DNA of 64,000 nucleotides from Dorea_A amylophila (GCF_025567265.1 NZ_JAOQJW010000011.1:57270-121269); one strand, 5' to 3'. Shown: positions 8,376 through 17,268, counted from the stretch's first letter. The notes: generated by a model not told the origin, from the letters alone. Numbers and translations are program-made.

Positions 8376-10433
8376 ATGAAAGGAAGAAAAATACTATTAG
8401 CGTTTATTATATCTGCAATTACGCTCACATCGGGATGTGCAAATGGTACATCAAAGACAGAGGAGGCAAAATCAGAGCAGAAGACAACAGAAGAAAATGC
8501 AGTTGTTCCAATTAAGCCGATTACGGAAAAAGCAATTGATGATAATCCATATATGGCAAAGAGTGATGCCAATGTTCATCAGGACTGTTATAATTCAGAT
8601 ACGACAGATGAAGTATTACCGGTTGATATTTATCCGGAGATTAATGTTTCTTATGAAAAAGTAAATCAAAATGCATCTCCGGCGGTATTTTTTGATACAT
8701 ATGGACATGCAGTTGTTCCATTTCAAGGAGGACTGGCTATCCGTGATATTAATGCGGATGAAACACAGACAGAAGGTTATTTTTCACCGGCAAAGCATGA
8801 TGGCGGAGGATATGTGATACAAAGCTCATATTCATTTGTAGATGAGAGCAATCGCCTGGTATGTCCGACAAGCAACAACCACGTGCTTATGTTGAAAGCA
8901 ACAGATGATGCGGGAAATGTCCTTCCGGAATTTGAAAAAGTGCTGGATATTGATATTAAAGCAGCGGCAGAAGAAATTACAGGGAAAACATTGGATCAGA
9001 ACTTATTATCTGTAGTTTTTGACTATGAAGGAAATTTATGGTTTGCTACAGGCGGTTTCCGTATTTATCCGGAACGTAAACAGCAAGGTGCAATGGGATA
9101 TATTTCAAGGGCAGCAATTGATGCCATCTTAAAGGGAGAACATGTTGATCTGAAAGAATCTACATTTGTATATGAATTGGAGCCTGGCGAAGGTGCAGAG
9201 AATGGAATTGCATCGTCAAAGGAAGGTGCAGTTATATTAACGAATCAAAATTGTTATTTATTAAATGCAAAAGATGGTGTACAGGTGCAGTGGTGTACCC
9301 CATATGAAAGCGTGGGAGCGAAAGACAGCAAAGAGGGAGATGAAACTACAGGCGGAGGTCTTGCCTGGGGAGGTGGATGTTCACCATCTCTGACAAGCAA
9401 ATTAGTTATGTTTACAGATAATCAGGATCCGGTAAATCTGTTGGCATTAGATATGAAGACCGGGAAAATAGTGGCAAGCATGCCGGTAATCGATGAGCTT
9501 CCGAAAAATATGCAGGTGTCGGTAGAAAATTCAGCAATGGTATATGATAACGGAGAAGGTACAGTCAGCACAATCGTATGTAACTGGTTTGGAGCCGGAA
9601 GTGCTAAACTTGCGGACGCAGACAACGATTCTTCTATACAGACCTATGAAAATATTTACGATGTAAACTGGTTGAAGAAGGGAAATAAGATGGTTGTGCC
9701 GGGAGTAGAGCGTGTCGATACCATTAAGACAAAGGACGGATACGAAATGAAGAGTATCTGGTGCAGAAACGATATCCGTGATACATCTATGATGAAGCTT
9801 TCTACAGCGACAGGTTATATCTATGGTTATGTTCAGGATCTGGAAAGTGGCATGTGGCAATTCATCATGTTAGATTTTGAAACAGGAGAAACAGCATTTA
9901 CAATGGATGTCTCAGATAAACCGGGATACAACAATATGGCAATCGGCATGTATGCAGGAAATAGTGGAAATACATTATATTGCCCGACAGGATATCTGGA
10001 GCTCTTAAGATTGCAGGACAGATTTGTTTATCTGCCGGAGATGCCTTATCGAAAAGTAGATTTAGACAAGGCAAAGAGAAATGTACTAACACAAGAAGAA
10101 TTTACAGAAGCCGGCGGGAAAGGAAATGTTGCAGGCTGGCTGAATACGGTTACAGTAGAAAATGTACATCCAAATACTACTGTGGCAATACGAATGAAAG
10201 GAATTGCAGGAAAAGCAGATACATTTACATTATATGCATATGATAAAGAGAATAAATTAAAAGAAGTTCCTGCAGAGTTATGGCATATTCAGGAAGAAGA
10301 TGGAACATTGCCGGATAAACTTACAGAGGATACATTATATGAAGTGCATGTTATGGTAGAAGATGGAGGAGAATTTGATCTTAGTGATACAGAAAAAGAA
10401 ATTAAGATAGCAGTTATTCTCGGAAATAAATGA
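8376..10433 (+). CDS. Large lipoprotein with beta-propeller-like repeats
   Basis: 685 residues. It starts with a lipoprotein signal (MKGRKILLAFIISAITLTSGC; lipobox LTSGC), then a charged low-complexity linker, so it is anchored outside the membrane. The body has repeated strands of the kind FVDESNRLVCPTSNNHVLML, VVFDYEGNLWFATGG, LNAKDGVQ and LLALDMKTGKIVASMP. These resemble PQQ/WD-like propeller blades. A C-terminal beta domain (about 570-685) follows. I do not recognise a named family. The gene is monocistronic, with its own promoter and terminator, next to the repeat-flanked sucrose block. Binding of a polymer or ligand at the cell surface is a guess. Confidence 0.75.
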   Translation: MKGRKILLAFIISAITLTSGCANGTSKTEEAKSEQKTTEENAVVPIKPITEKAIDDNPYMAKSDANVHQDCYNSDTTDEVLPVDIYPEINVSYEKVNQNASPAVFFDTYGHAVVPFQGGLAIRDINADETQTEGYFSPAKHDGGGYVIQSSYSFVDESNRLVCPTSNNHVLMLKATDDAGNVLPEFEKVLDIDIKAAAEEITGKTLDQNLLSVVFDYEGNLWFATGGFRIYPERKQQGAMGYISRAAIDAILKGEHVDLKESTFVYELEPGEGAENGIASSKEGAVILTNQNCYLLNAKDGVQVQWCTPYESVGAKDSKEGDETTGGGLAWGGGCSPSLTSKLVMFTDNQDPVNLLALDMKTGKIVASMPVIDELPKNMQVSVENSAMVYDNGEGTVSTIVCNWFGAGSAKLADADNDSSIQTYENIYDVNWLKKGNKMVVPGVERVDTIKTKDGYEMKSIWCRNDIRDTSMMKLSTATGYIYGYVQDLESGMWQFIMLDFETGETAFTMDVSDKPGYNNMAIGMYAGNSGNTLYCPTGYLELLRLQDRFVYLPEMPYRKVDLDKAKRNVLTQEEFTEAGGKGNVAGWLNTVTVENVHPNTTVAIRMKGIAGKADTFTLYAYDKENKLKEVPAELWHIQEEDGTLPDKLTEDTLYEVHVMVEDGGEFDLSDTEKEIKIAVILGNK

Positions 10434-10469
10434 TTTGTTTTTAAGGAAATCACCTGAGTTGTATATCAC

Positions 10470-10503
10470 AAGGCTCCGTTCTAAAAAAGAATGGAGCTTT
10501 TTA
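10470..10503 (+). terminator. Terminator after the lipoprotein gene
   Basis: Stem AAGGCTCCGTTC with GAATGGAGCTTT, one G-U pair, loop rich in A, then T residues. It lies before the IS left end. Confidence 0.75.
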
Positions 10504-10599
10504 AAACTAATGCAAAGCAAACACCCCAAAAATTTAACGAAAGTTAGCAAGAATTCTCCTTCCTCTATAGGTGGGAGATGAATTGCAGAAAAAGAAGAT

Positions 10600-10635
10600 A
10601 GAACGCTTGTTCTGTAATGCGAAGTGTGGTATACT
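10600..10635 (+). promoter_or_regulatory. tnpA promoter overlapped by a LexA-box-like palindrome
   Basis: AGAACGCTTGTTCT at 10600-10613 is a palindrome of the form GAAC-N4-GTTC, as in Gram-positive LexA boxes. It covers the -35 element TTGTTC (10607-10612). A 17-nt spacer leads to TATACT (10630-10635), which has an extended TGG in front. A second -10-like TATAAT is at 10635-10640. Confidence 0.55.
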
Positions 10636-10669
10636 ATAATCAGTCGAAAGGATAGAAAGGACTGACTAT

Positions 10670-11077
10670 ATGGACAAAATGGATCATAATGCACATTCAG
10701 TATATTTGATGTATTATCATCTGATCATGGTTGTAAAATACCGAAGAAAAGTAATAGATGATCCGATTTCGGAACGTGCAAAAGAGATCTGGGAACGTAT
10801 TGCACCTGATTATGGAATCACACTGGAAGAATGGAATCATGATGTTGATCATGTGCATGTTATGTTTCGAGCACAGCCAAAATCAGAACTCAGTAAATTT
10901 ATCAATGCGTATAAAAGTGCAAGCAGTCGTTTGTTAAAAAAGGAATATCCACAGATCAGGGAAAGACTTTGGAAGGAAGCATTCTGGAGTCAAAGTTTCT
11001 GCCTGTTGACAGCGGGTGGTGCACCGATTGATGTTATCCGTAATTATATCGAGACGCAGGGAGAGAAAAAAAGATGA
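10670..11077 (+). CDS. tnpA: IS200/IS605 transposase TnpA (Y1 HUH)
   Basis: 135 residues, the normal size for single-strand Y1 transposases. The HUH metal site is H61-V-H63 in DVDHVHVMF. The catalytic tyrosine is Tyr126 in RNYIETQG. It cuts and rejoins single-stranded ends of the element. The gene overlaps tnpB by 4 nt. No frameshift is visible, so the element may be active. Expression is probably driven by the promoter with the LexA-like box. Confidence 0.93.
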   Translation: MDKMDHNAHSVYLMYYHLIMVVKYRRKVIDDPISERAKEIWERIAPDYGITLEEWNHDVDHVHVMFRAQPKSELSKFINAYKSASSRLLKKEYPQIRERLWKEAFWSQSFCLLTAGGAPIDVIRNYIETQGEKKR

Positions 11078-12180
11078 ATATAGCTTACCATTTTCGTATA
11101 TATCCAAACAGAGAGCAGGAAGTTCTGCTCGCAAAAACATTTGGCTGCTGTCGTTTTTTATATAATCAGATGTTGAATGATAAGATACGGGAATATGAAG
11201 CAACGAAAAAAATGCTGCGAAATACACCGGCGATGTATAAAAAAGCATATCCATTTTTGAAAGAAGTGGATTCCCTGGCACTTGCAAATGTGCAGATGCA
11301 TCTGGAAAAGGCATATAAGAATTTTTTCAGGGATCCAAAGATTGGCTTTCCAAAATTCAAATCAAAACACAGGAGCCGAAAAAGCTATACGACAAATGTG
11401 GTCAATGGAAATATTCAGGTAGAAGATCATCAGATAAAACTACCGAAGTTGAAATGGATCCGTATGAAAAAACATCGTGATATTCCAGAAAAATATTGCC
11501 TGAAATCTGTAACAATAAGTATGGAACCATCTGGAAAGTATTATGCAAGTCTATTATATGAAAAAACTGACTGTGAAAACCAAGCAGAAGAATTAGATTA
11601 TGAAGACGCAAAGATACTAGGAATTGATTATGCAATGCATGGAATGGCTGTGTTTTCTGAAGATATACAGAAGGAAAATGAAGGATACTTCAGAAAAAGT
11701 GAGGAGCGGCTGGCAAGGGAACAAAGAAAGTTATCCCATTGCGTGAAAGGAAGCAATAATTATTACCGACAGAAAAAACGTGTTGCATTATGTCATGAAA
11801 AAATCCGAAATCAGAGGAAAGATTTCTTACATAAGCTGAGTCATGAAATGGCAGAGACATATGATGTTGTTGCAGTAGAAGATATTGATATGAAAGCAAT
11901 GAGCCAGTGTATGCATTTTGGGAAAAGTGTCATGGATAACGGTTACGGAAAGTTTCGGGAATTGCTGGAATATAAGCTGACATGGAGAGGAAAGAAATTG
12001 GTACGTGTAGACCGTTTTTTCCCTTCCAGTAAAAAATGCTGTAAATGTGGTAGTGTAAAGAAAGAACTGAAACTTTCGGACAGAGTATATTTTTGTACAT
12101 GTGGAAATCGGATAGACCGGGATCTGAATGCGGCAATCAATATACGTGAAGAAGCACGCCGCATGTTGTTAGCAGGATAA
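11074..12180 (+). CDS. tnpB: RNA-guided nuclease TnpB
   Basis: 368 residues, a usual length. The N-terminal helix-turn-helix region is MNIAYHFRIYPNREQE. The RuvC-like nuclease residues are Asp185 in LGIDYAMHG, Glu269 in VAVEDID and Asp350 in IDRDLNAAIN. A four-cysteine zinc ribbon (CCKCGS and CTCGN) sits before the last aspartate. All catalytic residues are present, so it looks competent. TnpB uses an omega RNA made from the transposon right end to cut DNA next to a TAM, which helps retain the element. That RNA is visible just downstream. Confidence 0.93.
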   Translation: MNIAYHFRIYPNREQEVLLAKTFGCCRFLYNQMLNDKIREYEATKKMLRNTPAMYKKAYPFLKEVDSLALANVQMHLEKAYKNFFRDPKIGFPKFKSKHRSRKSYTTNVVNGNIQVEDHQIKLPKLKWIRMKKHRDIPEKYCLKSVTISMEPSGKYYASLLYEKTDCENQAEELDYEDAKILGIDYAMHGMAVFSEDIQKENEGYFRKSEERLAREQRKLSHCVKGSNNYYRQKKRVALCHEKIRNQRKDFLHKLSHEMAETYDVVAVEDIDMKAMSQCMHFGKSVMDNGYGKFRELLEYKLTWRGKKLVRVDRFFPSSKKCCKCGSVKKELKLSDRVYFCTCGNRIDRDLNAAINIREEARRMLLAG

Positions 12181-12341
12181 ATGGGAAGTGTCTGTATCCA
12201 GACAATGAAAATATCCCATAACTGGGTAAAAATGAATCGCGGGGCACGCGAGGATAGCTTGTAGATACTTGGCTCAGTAGAGCCATTGAGCAAGAAGCCC
12301 TCACTTCAAAATCTGTGATTTAAGTGGTGGGAGCATGTCAC
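12181..12341 (+). ncRNA. Probable omega RNA scaffold of TnpB and IS right end
   Basis: The 160 nt after tnpB fold into consecutive hairpins. ATGGGA pairs with TCCCAT (12181-12186/12214-12219) around TGTCTG-TATC-CAGACA. Further on come CGCG-GGGCA-CGCG, GGCTC-AGTA-GAGCC (12271-12284) and the terminal CCCTCACTT/AAGTGGTGGG stem. This is the place and style of IS605 omega RNAs. The guide would be the flank starting near 12342 (CCTAAAATGG...). Confidence 0.65.
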
Positions 12342-12386
12342 CCTAAAATGGAATTATTATGATGAGTAATTATATGAGGAACAAAA

Positions 12387-12728
12387 ATGAACATACAAAT
12401 TTTCGGAACCAAGAAAAGCTTCGACAGTAAAAAAGCAGAACGCTTTTTCAAAGAGCGAGGAATTAAATATCAGTTCGTGGACATGAAAGAAAAGGGCCTG
12501 AGCAAAGGCGAATTCAATTCAGTATGCCAGGCTGTCGGAGGAGATGAAAAACTGATTGATCAGGAGTGCAAGGATAAAGATCTGCTTGCGTTGATTACTT
12601 ATCTTGCAGAGGAAGATAAAGCAGAAAAGATTCTGGAAAATCAAAAGGTGATCAAGACACCGATTGTGCGTAACGGGAAACAGGCAACAGTAGGATATCA
12701 GCCAGATATCTGGAAAAATTGGAAGTAA
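12387..12728 (+). CDS. ArsC/Spx-fold protein without the catalytic cysteine
   Basis: 113 residues with the thioredoxin-like ArsC/Spx/YffB pattern: IQIFGTKKSFDSKKAERFFKE, IKYQFVDMKEKGLS and KVIKTPIVRNGKQATVGY (the cis-Pro strand). Family members carry a reactive Cys, or CxxC, after the first strand. Here the place reads TKKSFDSKK, so arsenate or glutathione chemistry is unlikely. A binding or regulatory role, as in Spx-like proteins, is possible. The start has GAGG 9 nt upstream. It lies just past the IS right end, so the IS may sit in its old promoter region. Confidence 0.75.
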   Translation: MNIQIFGTKKSFDSKKAERFFKERGIKYQFVDMKEKGLSKGEFNSVCQAVGGDEKLIDQECKDKDLLALITYLAEEDKAEKILENQKVIKTPIVRNGKQATVGYQPDIWKNWK

Positions 12729-12810
12729 AAGAGTATAAAGAAAGTAAAAAAGGAACTCAAAAATAATAACAAATAAATTTGAGATTAAGGAAAGAATACT
12801 GAGTGAGAAG

Positions 12811-13512
12811 ATGATAGATTACAACCGAGAAGACCAATTCCTGCGACAACGCCTGCAGAAAGAAATCCCGATTTTACGGGCATTAATACAAAATCTATAT
12901 GAAGAACTGGACAGAAAACTCCATTTGAATGGTGCAAAAGTGCCGATAACATTTGGATATGACACGGACACACTGGGATCTTACACCAGACGAAGTGCAC
13001 ATGAAAAAGAGCATTTTCATTTTTCGCTGTTGTTTATTGCATATGGTGTGAAGAATCCGCTGTCCAAAGAGGACCGCATAGATCTGTTTAAGCATGAGTA
13101 TGCCCATTATATGCAGTACAATATGCAGATTCCCGAAAAGTATAAATGGCAGGCGGGAACGCACGGAAGTGCGTGGAAATACTGCTGTTCTCTAATCGGA
13201 GCGGCGCCGACGCCGTATTATAAGGCGGGCGAAGCGCTTATGAATCATGACTACGATAAGGTATTAAAGAACAAGATTCATGATAAGTCCGTGCCGGTCC
13301 GGGATACTTATCAGCAACTGAAGACTGCACAGAAGAAAAAAGATGAAGTGGTTCAGTATAAGCTTGGCGACGCAGTGACACATCCGAAATTCGGACATGG
13401 AATTGTGGAGAAGATTAATCAGAGATCTGGCGGGGTGCATTTACATATCCGGTTTGATGGGGAAGTGAAGTGTATTGATCAGAAATGGTTGTCGCGGAAG
13501 AAGTATATGTGA
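12811..13512 (+). CDS. SprT-like zinc metallopeptidase with C-terminal tudor-like domain
   Basis: 233 residues. The SprT-like domain contains HEYAHYMQ, the HExxH zinc site. A later HGSAWK could supply the third ligand, as in GTHGxxW of the family. The C-terminal 60 residues (YKLGDAVTHPKFGHGIVEKI) resemble the small beta domain at the end of UvrD/PcrA helicases. The family is related to Spartan proteases that act on DNA-bound proteins; here the substrate is unknown. A diverged copy of its first 16 codons after the start lies at 3004-3050. Confidence 0.82.
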   Translation: MIDYNREDQFLRQRLQKEIPILRALIQNLYEELDRKLHLNGAKVPITFGYDTDTLGSYTRRSAHEKEHFHFSLLFIAYGVKNPLSKEDRIDLFKHEYAHYMQYNMQIPEKYKWQAGTHGSAWKYCCSLIGAAPTPYYKAGEALMNHDYDKVLKNKIHDKSVPVRDTYQQLKTAQKKKDEVVQYKLGDAVTHPKFGHGIVEKINQRSGGVHLHIRFDGEVKCIDQKWLSRKKYM

Positions 13513-13565
13513 AAAGATTCAGTAAAAACAAATAAGCAAGGTAGTGAAGTATCTGAAGAGGATAA

Positions 13566-13613
13566 ACGTACACGAAGAATGTTAGAAGATGAGATGACAT
13601 TTTTCGTGTGCGT
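13566..13613. other. Inverted repeat after the SprT-like gene
   Basis: ACGTACACGAA (13566-13576) pairs with TTCGTGTGCGT (13603-13613), one wobble, 26-nt loop. It lacks a T-run after the stem, so it is a doubtful terminator. Confidence 0.4.
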
Positions 13614-13624
13614 AAATTTATATA

Positions 13625-13653
13625 TTGACATACTATCAAAGTGATACTATCAT
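13625..13653 (+). promoter_or_regulatory. Promoter with candidate NrtR operator
   Basis: TTGACA (13625-13630), a 17-nt spacer and TATCAT (13648-13653). ATACTATCA occurs twice (13630-13638 and 13644-13652), and TATCA-AAG-TGATA (13634-13646) is a palindrome filling the spacer. This is a good position for autorepression by the encoded NrtR-type protein. Confidence 0.6.
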
Positions 13654-13695
13654 AAAGATAATAATATAGGACGAAAAAAGAAAGAGGTAGTAATC

Positions 13696-14532
13696 ATGCG
13701 GAAAAAATCAGAAATGCAAAAGGCTAACGAAGAATTTGTAAAGACTTACGATGATTCAAAATATCCAAAACCATCCGTGACTGCAGACATTGTTATTTTC
13801 GGAATGTTTGATAAAGAAGAAGATAATTATAGAAAAATAGCGGAGAAAGAGTTAAAGGTACTTTTAATCCAGAGAGGTGCGGCACCATATGAAGGCTGTT
13901 ATGCCCTTCCGGGCGGATTTGTTGGTCCGAAGGAAACCATCGGCGAAGCCGCAGAACGTGAATTAAAAGAAGAGACAAACTGCAACTGTAATTTCCTGGA
14001 ACAGTTCGGTACCTACAGCAATCCAAACCGTGATCCGAGAAGATGGGTGATCAGTAATGGATACATGGCACTTGTCAATGCTGGACAGGAAATAATCCAG
14101 GCAGGAGATGATGCTTCAGATGCAAAGTGGTTTGATGTATCATTTCAGGAAGAAGCCGGTATATGGAATCTGTGTCTGACACATGGGGATGAGAAGCTTC
14201 ATGCAAGATTAGAAGAGACAACTTCGAAGTGGGATGTAAAGAAGAAATTTAAGACTATAGAAAGCGATGACCTTGCATTTGACCACGAGCTGATTCTTGC
14301 AGATGCAATCGTACAGCTTCGCAAGTGGATTACGGAGACGCATATAGCGTTCCGGCTTTTAACGGAGAAGTTTACACTGAGAGAATTGCAGCAGATTCAT
14401 GAGACGGTGCTGGATACGAAGCTTCTGGTTCCGGCGTTTCGAAGAAAAGTGGCTGATCTGGTAGAAGATACCGGGGAGATGACGGGGGATGCCGGGCATC
14501 GGCCGGCGAAGTTGTATCGGGAGAGATGGTAA
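13696..14532 (+). CDS. NrtR-type Nudix-domain transcription regulator
   Basis: 278 residues. The Nudix domain (about 30-170) has the box GGFVGPKETIGEAAERELKEE, almost complete, with Asn replacing the late Gly. A winged-helix domain of the NrtR kind follows (FRLLTEKFTLRELQQIHETV, FRRKVADL, HRPAKLYR). Known NrtR proteins bind ADP-ribose or related NAD breakdown products and control NAD metabolism genes. Here no NAD biosynthesis gene is adjacent. The next gene, 24 nt away, is an FRG protein and K+ channel pair. A palindrome overlaps its promoter, so autoregulation is likely. Confidence 0.88.
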   Translation: MRKKSEMQKANEEFVKTYDDSKYPKPSVTADIVIFGMFDKEEDNYRKIAEKELKVLLIQRGAAPYEGCYALPGGFVGPKETIGEAAERELKEETNCNCNFLEQFGTYSNPNRDPRRWVISNGYMALVNAGQEIIQAGDDASDAKWFDVSFQEEAGIWNLCLTHGDEKLHARLEETTSKWDVKKKFKTIESDDLAFDHELILADAIVQLRKWITETHIAFRLLTEKFTLRELQQIHETVLDTKLLVPAFRRKVADLVEDTGEMTGDAGHRPAKLYRERW

Positions 14533-14556
14533 GTTACAATCGAAGGAGAAAAATAT

Positions 14557-16533
14557 ATGCATGCAAATGATGAAATCATCAGCCTTGCCGATTTCCGAAA
14601 AAAATTAAAAAGATTTCAGGAATGCTATGACGAAATATATTTTCGGGGAGAAGTAAAAGAATTTCTAAAGCGTGAGCCAAGTATTTTGCGAGATGAGGGC
14701 TATTTGGAAAATGAAGGACATATGTATCAGGAAATGATGCAAATGTATAGCAAACAATTGAATAATGCATATAGCTATATGGGAAAACTTGCACTGCTTC
14801 AACATAACAATGTTCCGACGAGATTGCTGGATATAACTGTCAATCCATTTGTTGCACTGTATTTTGCATGCGAGCAGAATGGAATAGCGAATGATGAAGA
14901 TGGATATGTCTTTATGTATATCAGAAAAGGAAAAAGCTGTCATTCACCAGATGTGTATATACTGGCACTTCACGCCTGCTTTCCGGAGCTTTCTTATAGA
15001 AAAATTGCAGAGAAGGTTCGGCAGGAATTGGAAATGAATTACACAGAAGATGAAATTCAGAAAGTTATTCATACACCGTTATTTGTAAAAAGATCAGAGG
15101 ATTTAAGTGTGGGAAATGCAAGAATTCAAGCACAAAAAGGATGCTTTTTTATCTGTGCAGATGATGAAAAAGGTGGACTTATTACGCTGGATTCGATCCC
15201 GCCGGTGATGGTTTATCGAATACCGGCATCTTATAAGGCCGGCATACGGGACGAACTGGATAAAGAGGAGAAGATTAACGTGTGTTCCATTTATCCGGAG
15301 ATGCCGTCTGGTGGGGCATATTTAAGAGCAAAGTACAGAACTGTCAGATACGAAGTGTCAGAGGAAGATTATACGGTATATGATATATCGCAGAAAACGC
15401 ATTGTAGAAGGGACACGGATTTACGCATTATCGTGAAAGAAGATTTGCCGATAAAGTGGGCGAAGCAGATCGTTCGACATGTTTGTGAGGGGTATAAAAG
15501 TTCTTCGGATGTTATATGGATATATGTCGGAGTGTCGAAGGAAGATATGCTTTTGTATAACTGGCGGATTACGGGCAGGTGGATTAATCCATTATGGAAA
15601 AATACGGGAATTGATCCGTTAAAAGAAAGAGATGGAGAATTTTCATGGGAGAATCAATCCGGAACTTCAATTATATCGGAGTATAATGAGAAAAATGTCT
15701 ATAAACCGGACGATGAATTATATGCATATTATCATCAGGTTTTTGAGGATTCCATGCCATATATACGAGAAATAATTTCTTTATATGATAGTGAAGAAAA
15801 AGAAAAATTATATACATGGATATCTAGAAATAAGGAACAGATTCGGGAATTTTTTAATAAAACCACCAATGGTGGCTGCTCAAGAATCCGGGAATGGAAT
15901 GAATTTATAAAACATTATAGCTTGCTGTATGTAGAGATGGAGAATATATGTCTTGAAAATGAAAATAAAAATTGGAATCCTCAGGCAAAATGGCATTTAA
16001 TGGGGAGGAGGATTCAATCCATTCAGAAGGAGAAGGCGGTTATTGAAAAGGGAGAAGTAAAGTGGAGAAAAACGCTGGATGTTACGGATGAAGAACTGAA
16101 AAAGTGTAAGCCATGCTATGAAACTCATCAGGTAAGATCATTCGCTCAGACAATCCCTATGAGTGAAGATGCCATAGAAGTCAAGATGGAGATTAAGTAT
16201 GAGAAAAATACAGAAGGAAAAATAGTTGTTTCCGGTAAAACCAACTTGTTTGACGGAGCACAATTGATGATTTCAATCATTCCAGATGGAAAATTTTATG
16301 GTCCGTCTTGTAAAGTAAACTGTTTAAATGGAACATTTACTTCAGAACCATTAGGAAATGGAAAGAATCTTTTAGGAAAATGTAAGATGAGTATTACAAT
16401 GCCTGTAAGTTCCGCACAACCAATTGAATTTGTAAAAAAAGCTGGTATGCAATATGAAAACTTGAAAGGGGACTTTATCGTCAGAAAGGGGATATCACCT
16501 TCGGGGAAATATGAACAGGAAGTGGTTTTATGA
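14557..16533 (+). CDS. FRG-domain protein of unknown function
   Basis: 658 residues. The N-terminal FRG domain shows the name-giving FRG at residues 29-31 (IYFRGE) and the second signature HNNVPTRLLDITVNPFVALYFAC at 83-105. About 400 further residues are unrecognised. They include a possible middle helical part and a C-terminal beta-rich segment (KIVVSGKTNLFDGAQLMISI) that resembles an immunoglobulin-like fold. No signal peptide is present. It starts with a strong AAGGAG site and overlaps the K+ channel gene by 4 nt (ATGA), so the two are translationally coupled. FRG proteins are common in bacterial accessory regions and suspected of conflict roles, but no activity is established. Confidence 0.82.
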   Translation: MHANDEIISLADFRKKLKRFQECYDEIYFRGEVKEFLKREPSILRDEGYLENEGHMYQEMMQMYSKQLNNAYSYMGKLALLQHNNVPTRLLDITVNPFVALYFACEQNGIANDEDGYVFMYIRKGKSCHSPDVYILALHACFPELSYRKIAEKVRQELEMNYTEDEIQKVIHTPLFVKRSEDLSVGNARIQAQKGCFFICADDEKGGLITLDSIPPVMVYRIPASYKAGIRDELDKEEKINVCSIYPEMPSGGAYLRAKYRTVRYEVSEEDYTVYDISQKTHCRRDTDLRIIVKEDLPIKWAKQIVRHVCEGYKSSSDVIWIYVGVSKEDMLLYNWRITGRWINPLWKNTGIDPLKERDGEFSWENQSGTSIISEYNEKNVYKPDDELYAYYHQVFEDSMPYIREIISLYDSEEKEKLYTWISRNKEQIREFFNKTTNGGCSRIREWNEFIKHYSLLYVEMENICLENENKNWNPQAKWHLMGRRIQSIQKEKAVIEKGEVKWRKTLDVTDEELKKCKPCYETHQVRSFAQTIPMSEDAIEVKMEIKYEKNTEGKIVVSGKTNLFDGAQLMISIIPDGKFYGPSCKVNCLNGTFTSEPLGNGKNLLGKCKMSITMPVSSAQPIEFVKKAGMQYENLKGDFIVRKGISPSGKYEQEVVL

Positions 16534-17252
16534 AATGGAGAAAATCCTTATACGACATAATTGAAGTGAACGATGAACAAAATACAATAAGCAAGCTATA
16601 TGACTGGATGATGATGATCGTCATAGTAGTAAGTATTATTCCGCTTGCCGTTAGAAACGCAAATGAACTTACGCAAATGTTAGATTTTGTTACGGTTATT
16701 ATATTTATCATAGACTATATTTTAAGATTATTAACGGCGGACTTGAAATTGAAAAAAGGAAAGAAATCATTTGTCGAATATCCGTTTACACCAATGGCGG
16801 TAATCGATTTGGTATCGATCCTTCCATCAGTAACGCTTTTGAACAGCAGCCTGAAGTTATTAAGGCTCTTCCGGTTGTTCAGAACTTTCCGGGTATTCCG
16901 AGTATTTAAAGTGATCAGATATTCTAAGAGTATTAATATCATTATCAATGTATTCAAAAAGCAGAGAGAGGCGTTGCTGGTAGTAGGCGGATTGGCGATA
17001 GGATACATAGTGATCTCGGCACTGATCATGTTTAATGTAGAACCGGCAACATTTCCAAGCTTTTTTGATGCGGTATACTGGGCGACCGTTTCGTTGACTA
17101 CGGTTGGATATGGGGATATCTATGCCGTTTCAACGATTGGTAAGGTGATTACGATGTTATCGTCGGTATTTGGAATTGCAATTGTGGCATTGCCGGCAGG
17201 CATTGTTACAGCCGGGTATATGGAAGAGATTAATAAAGATGAATCTTTGTAA
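16530..17252 (+). CDS. Voltage-gated-type potassium channel
   Basis: 240 residues with six predicted membrane spans. The S4 sensor has arginine every third residue (LRLFRLFRTFRVFRVFKVIR). The pore loop carries the K+ selectivity filter TTVGYGD. S6 reads ITMLSSVFGIAIVALPAGI. There is no cytosolic RCK/TrkA domain, so it resembles a minimal Kv channel such as KvAP. Opening would depolarise or leak K+ from the cell. Its start overlaps the stop of the FRG gene, which suggests the two proteins act together. Confidence 0.92.
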   Translation: MKWRKSLYDIIEVNDEQNTISKLYDWMMMIVIVVSIIPLAVRNANELTQMLDFVTVIIFIIDYILRLLTADLKLKKGKKSFVEYPFTPMAVIDLVSILPSVTLLNSSLKLLRLFRLFRTFRVFRVFKVIRYSKSINIIINVFKKQREALLVVGGLAIGYIVISALIMFNVEPATFPSFFDAVYWATVSLTTVGYGDIYAVSTIGKVITMLSSVFGIAIVALPAGIVTAGYMEEINKDESL

Positions 17253-17268
17253 TTTAGGAGAATTGCAG

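Larger units (their letters stand above)
10538..12341 (+). mobile_element. IS200/IS605-family element with tnpA and tnpB
   Basis: Contains a Y1 transposase and a TnpB that overlap, in the same orientation. A left-end hairpin is visible at about 10554-10577 (TCTCCTTCCT with AGGTGGGAGA). A right-end hairpin is at 12298-12331 (CCCTCACTT with AAGTGGTGGG). TTTAA at 10533-10537 is a candidate target/TAM next to the left end. The exact ends are inferred, because these elements make no target duplication. Confidence 0.75.

Noticed and set aside
13630..13652. Direct repeats as the start of a CRISPR array
   Set aside because: Only two 9-nt units with a 5-nt gap, inside a promoter; no cas genes in the window.
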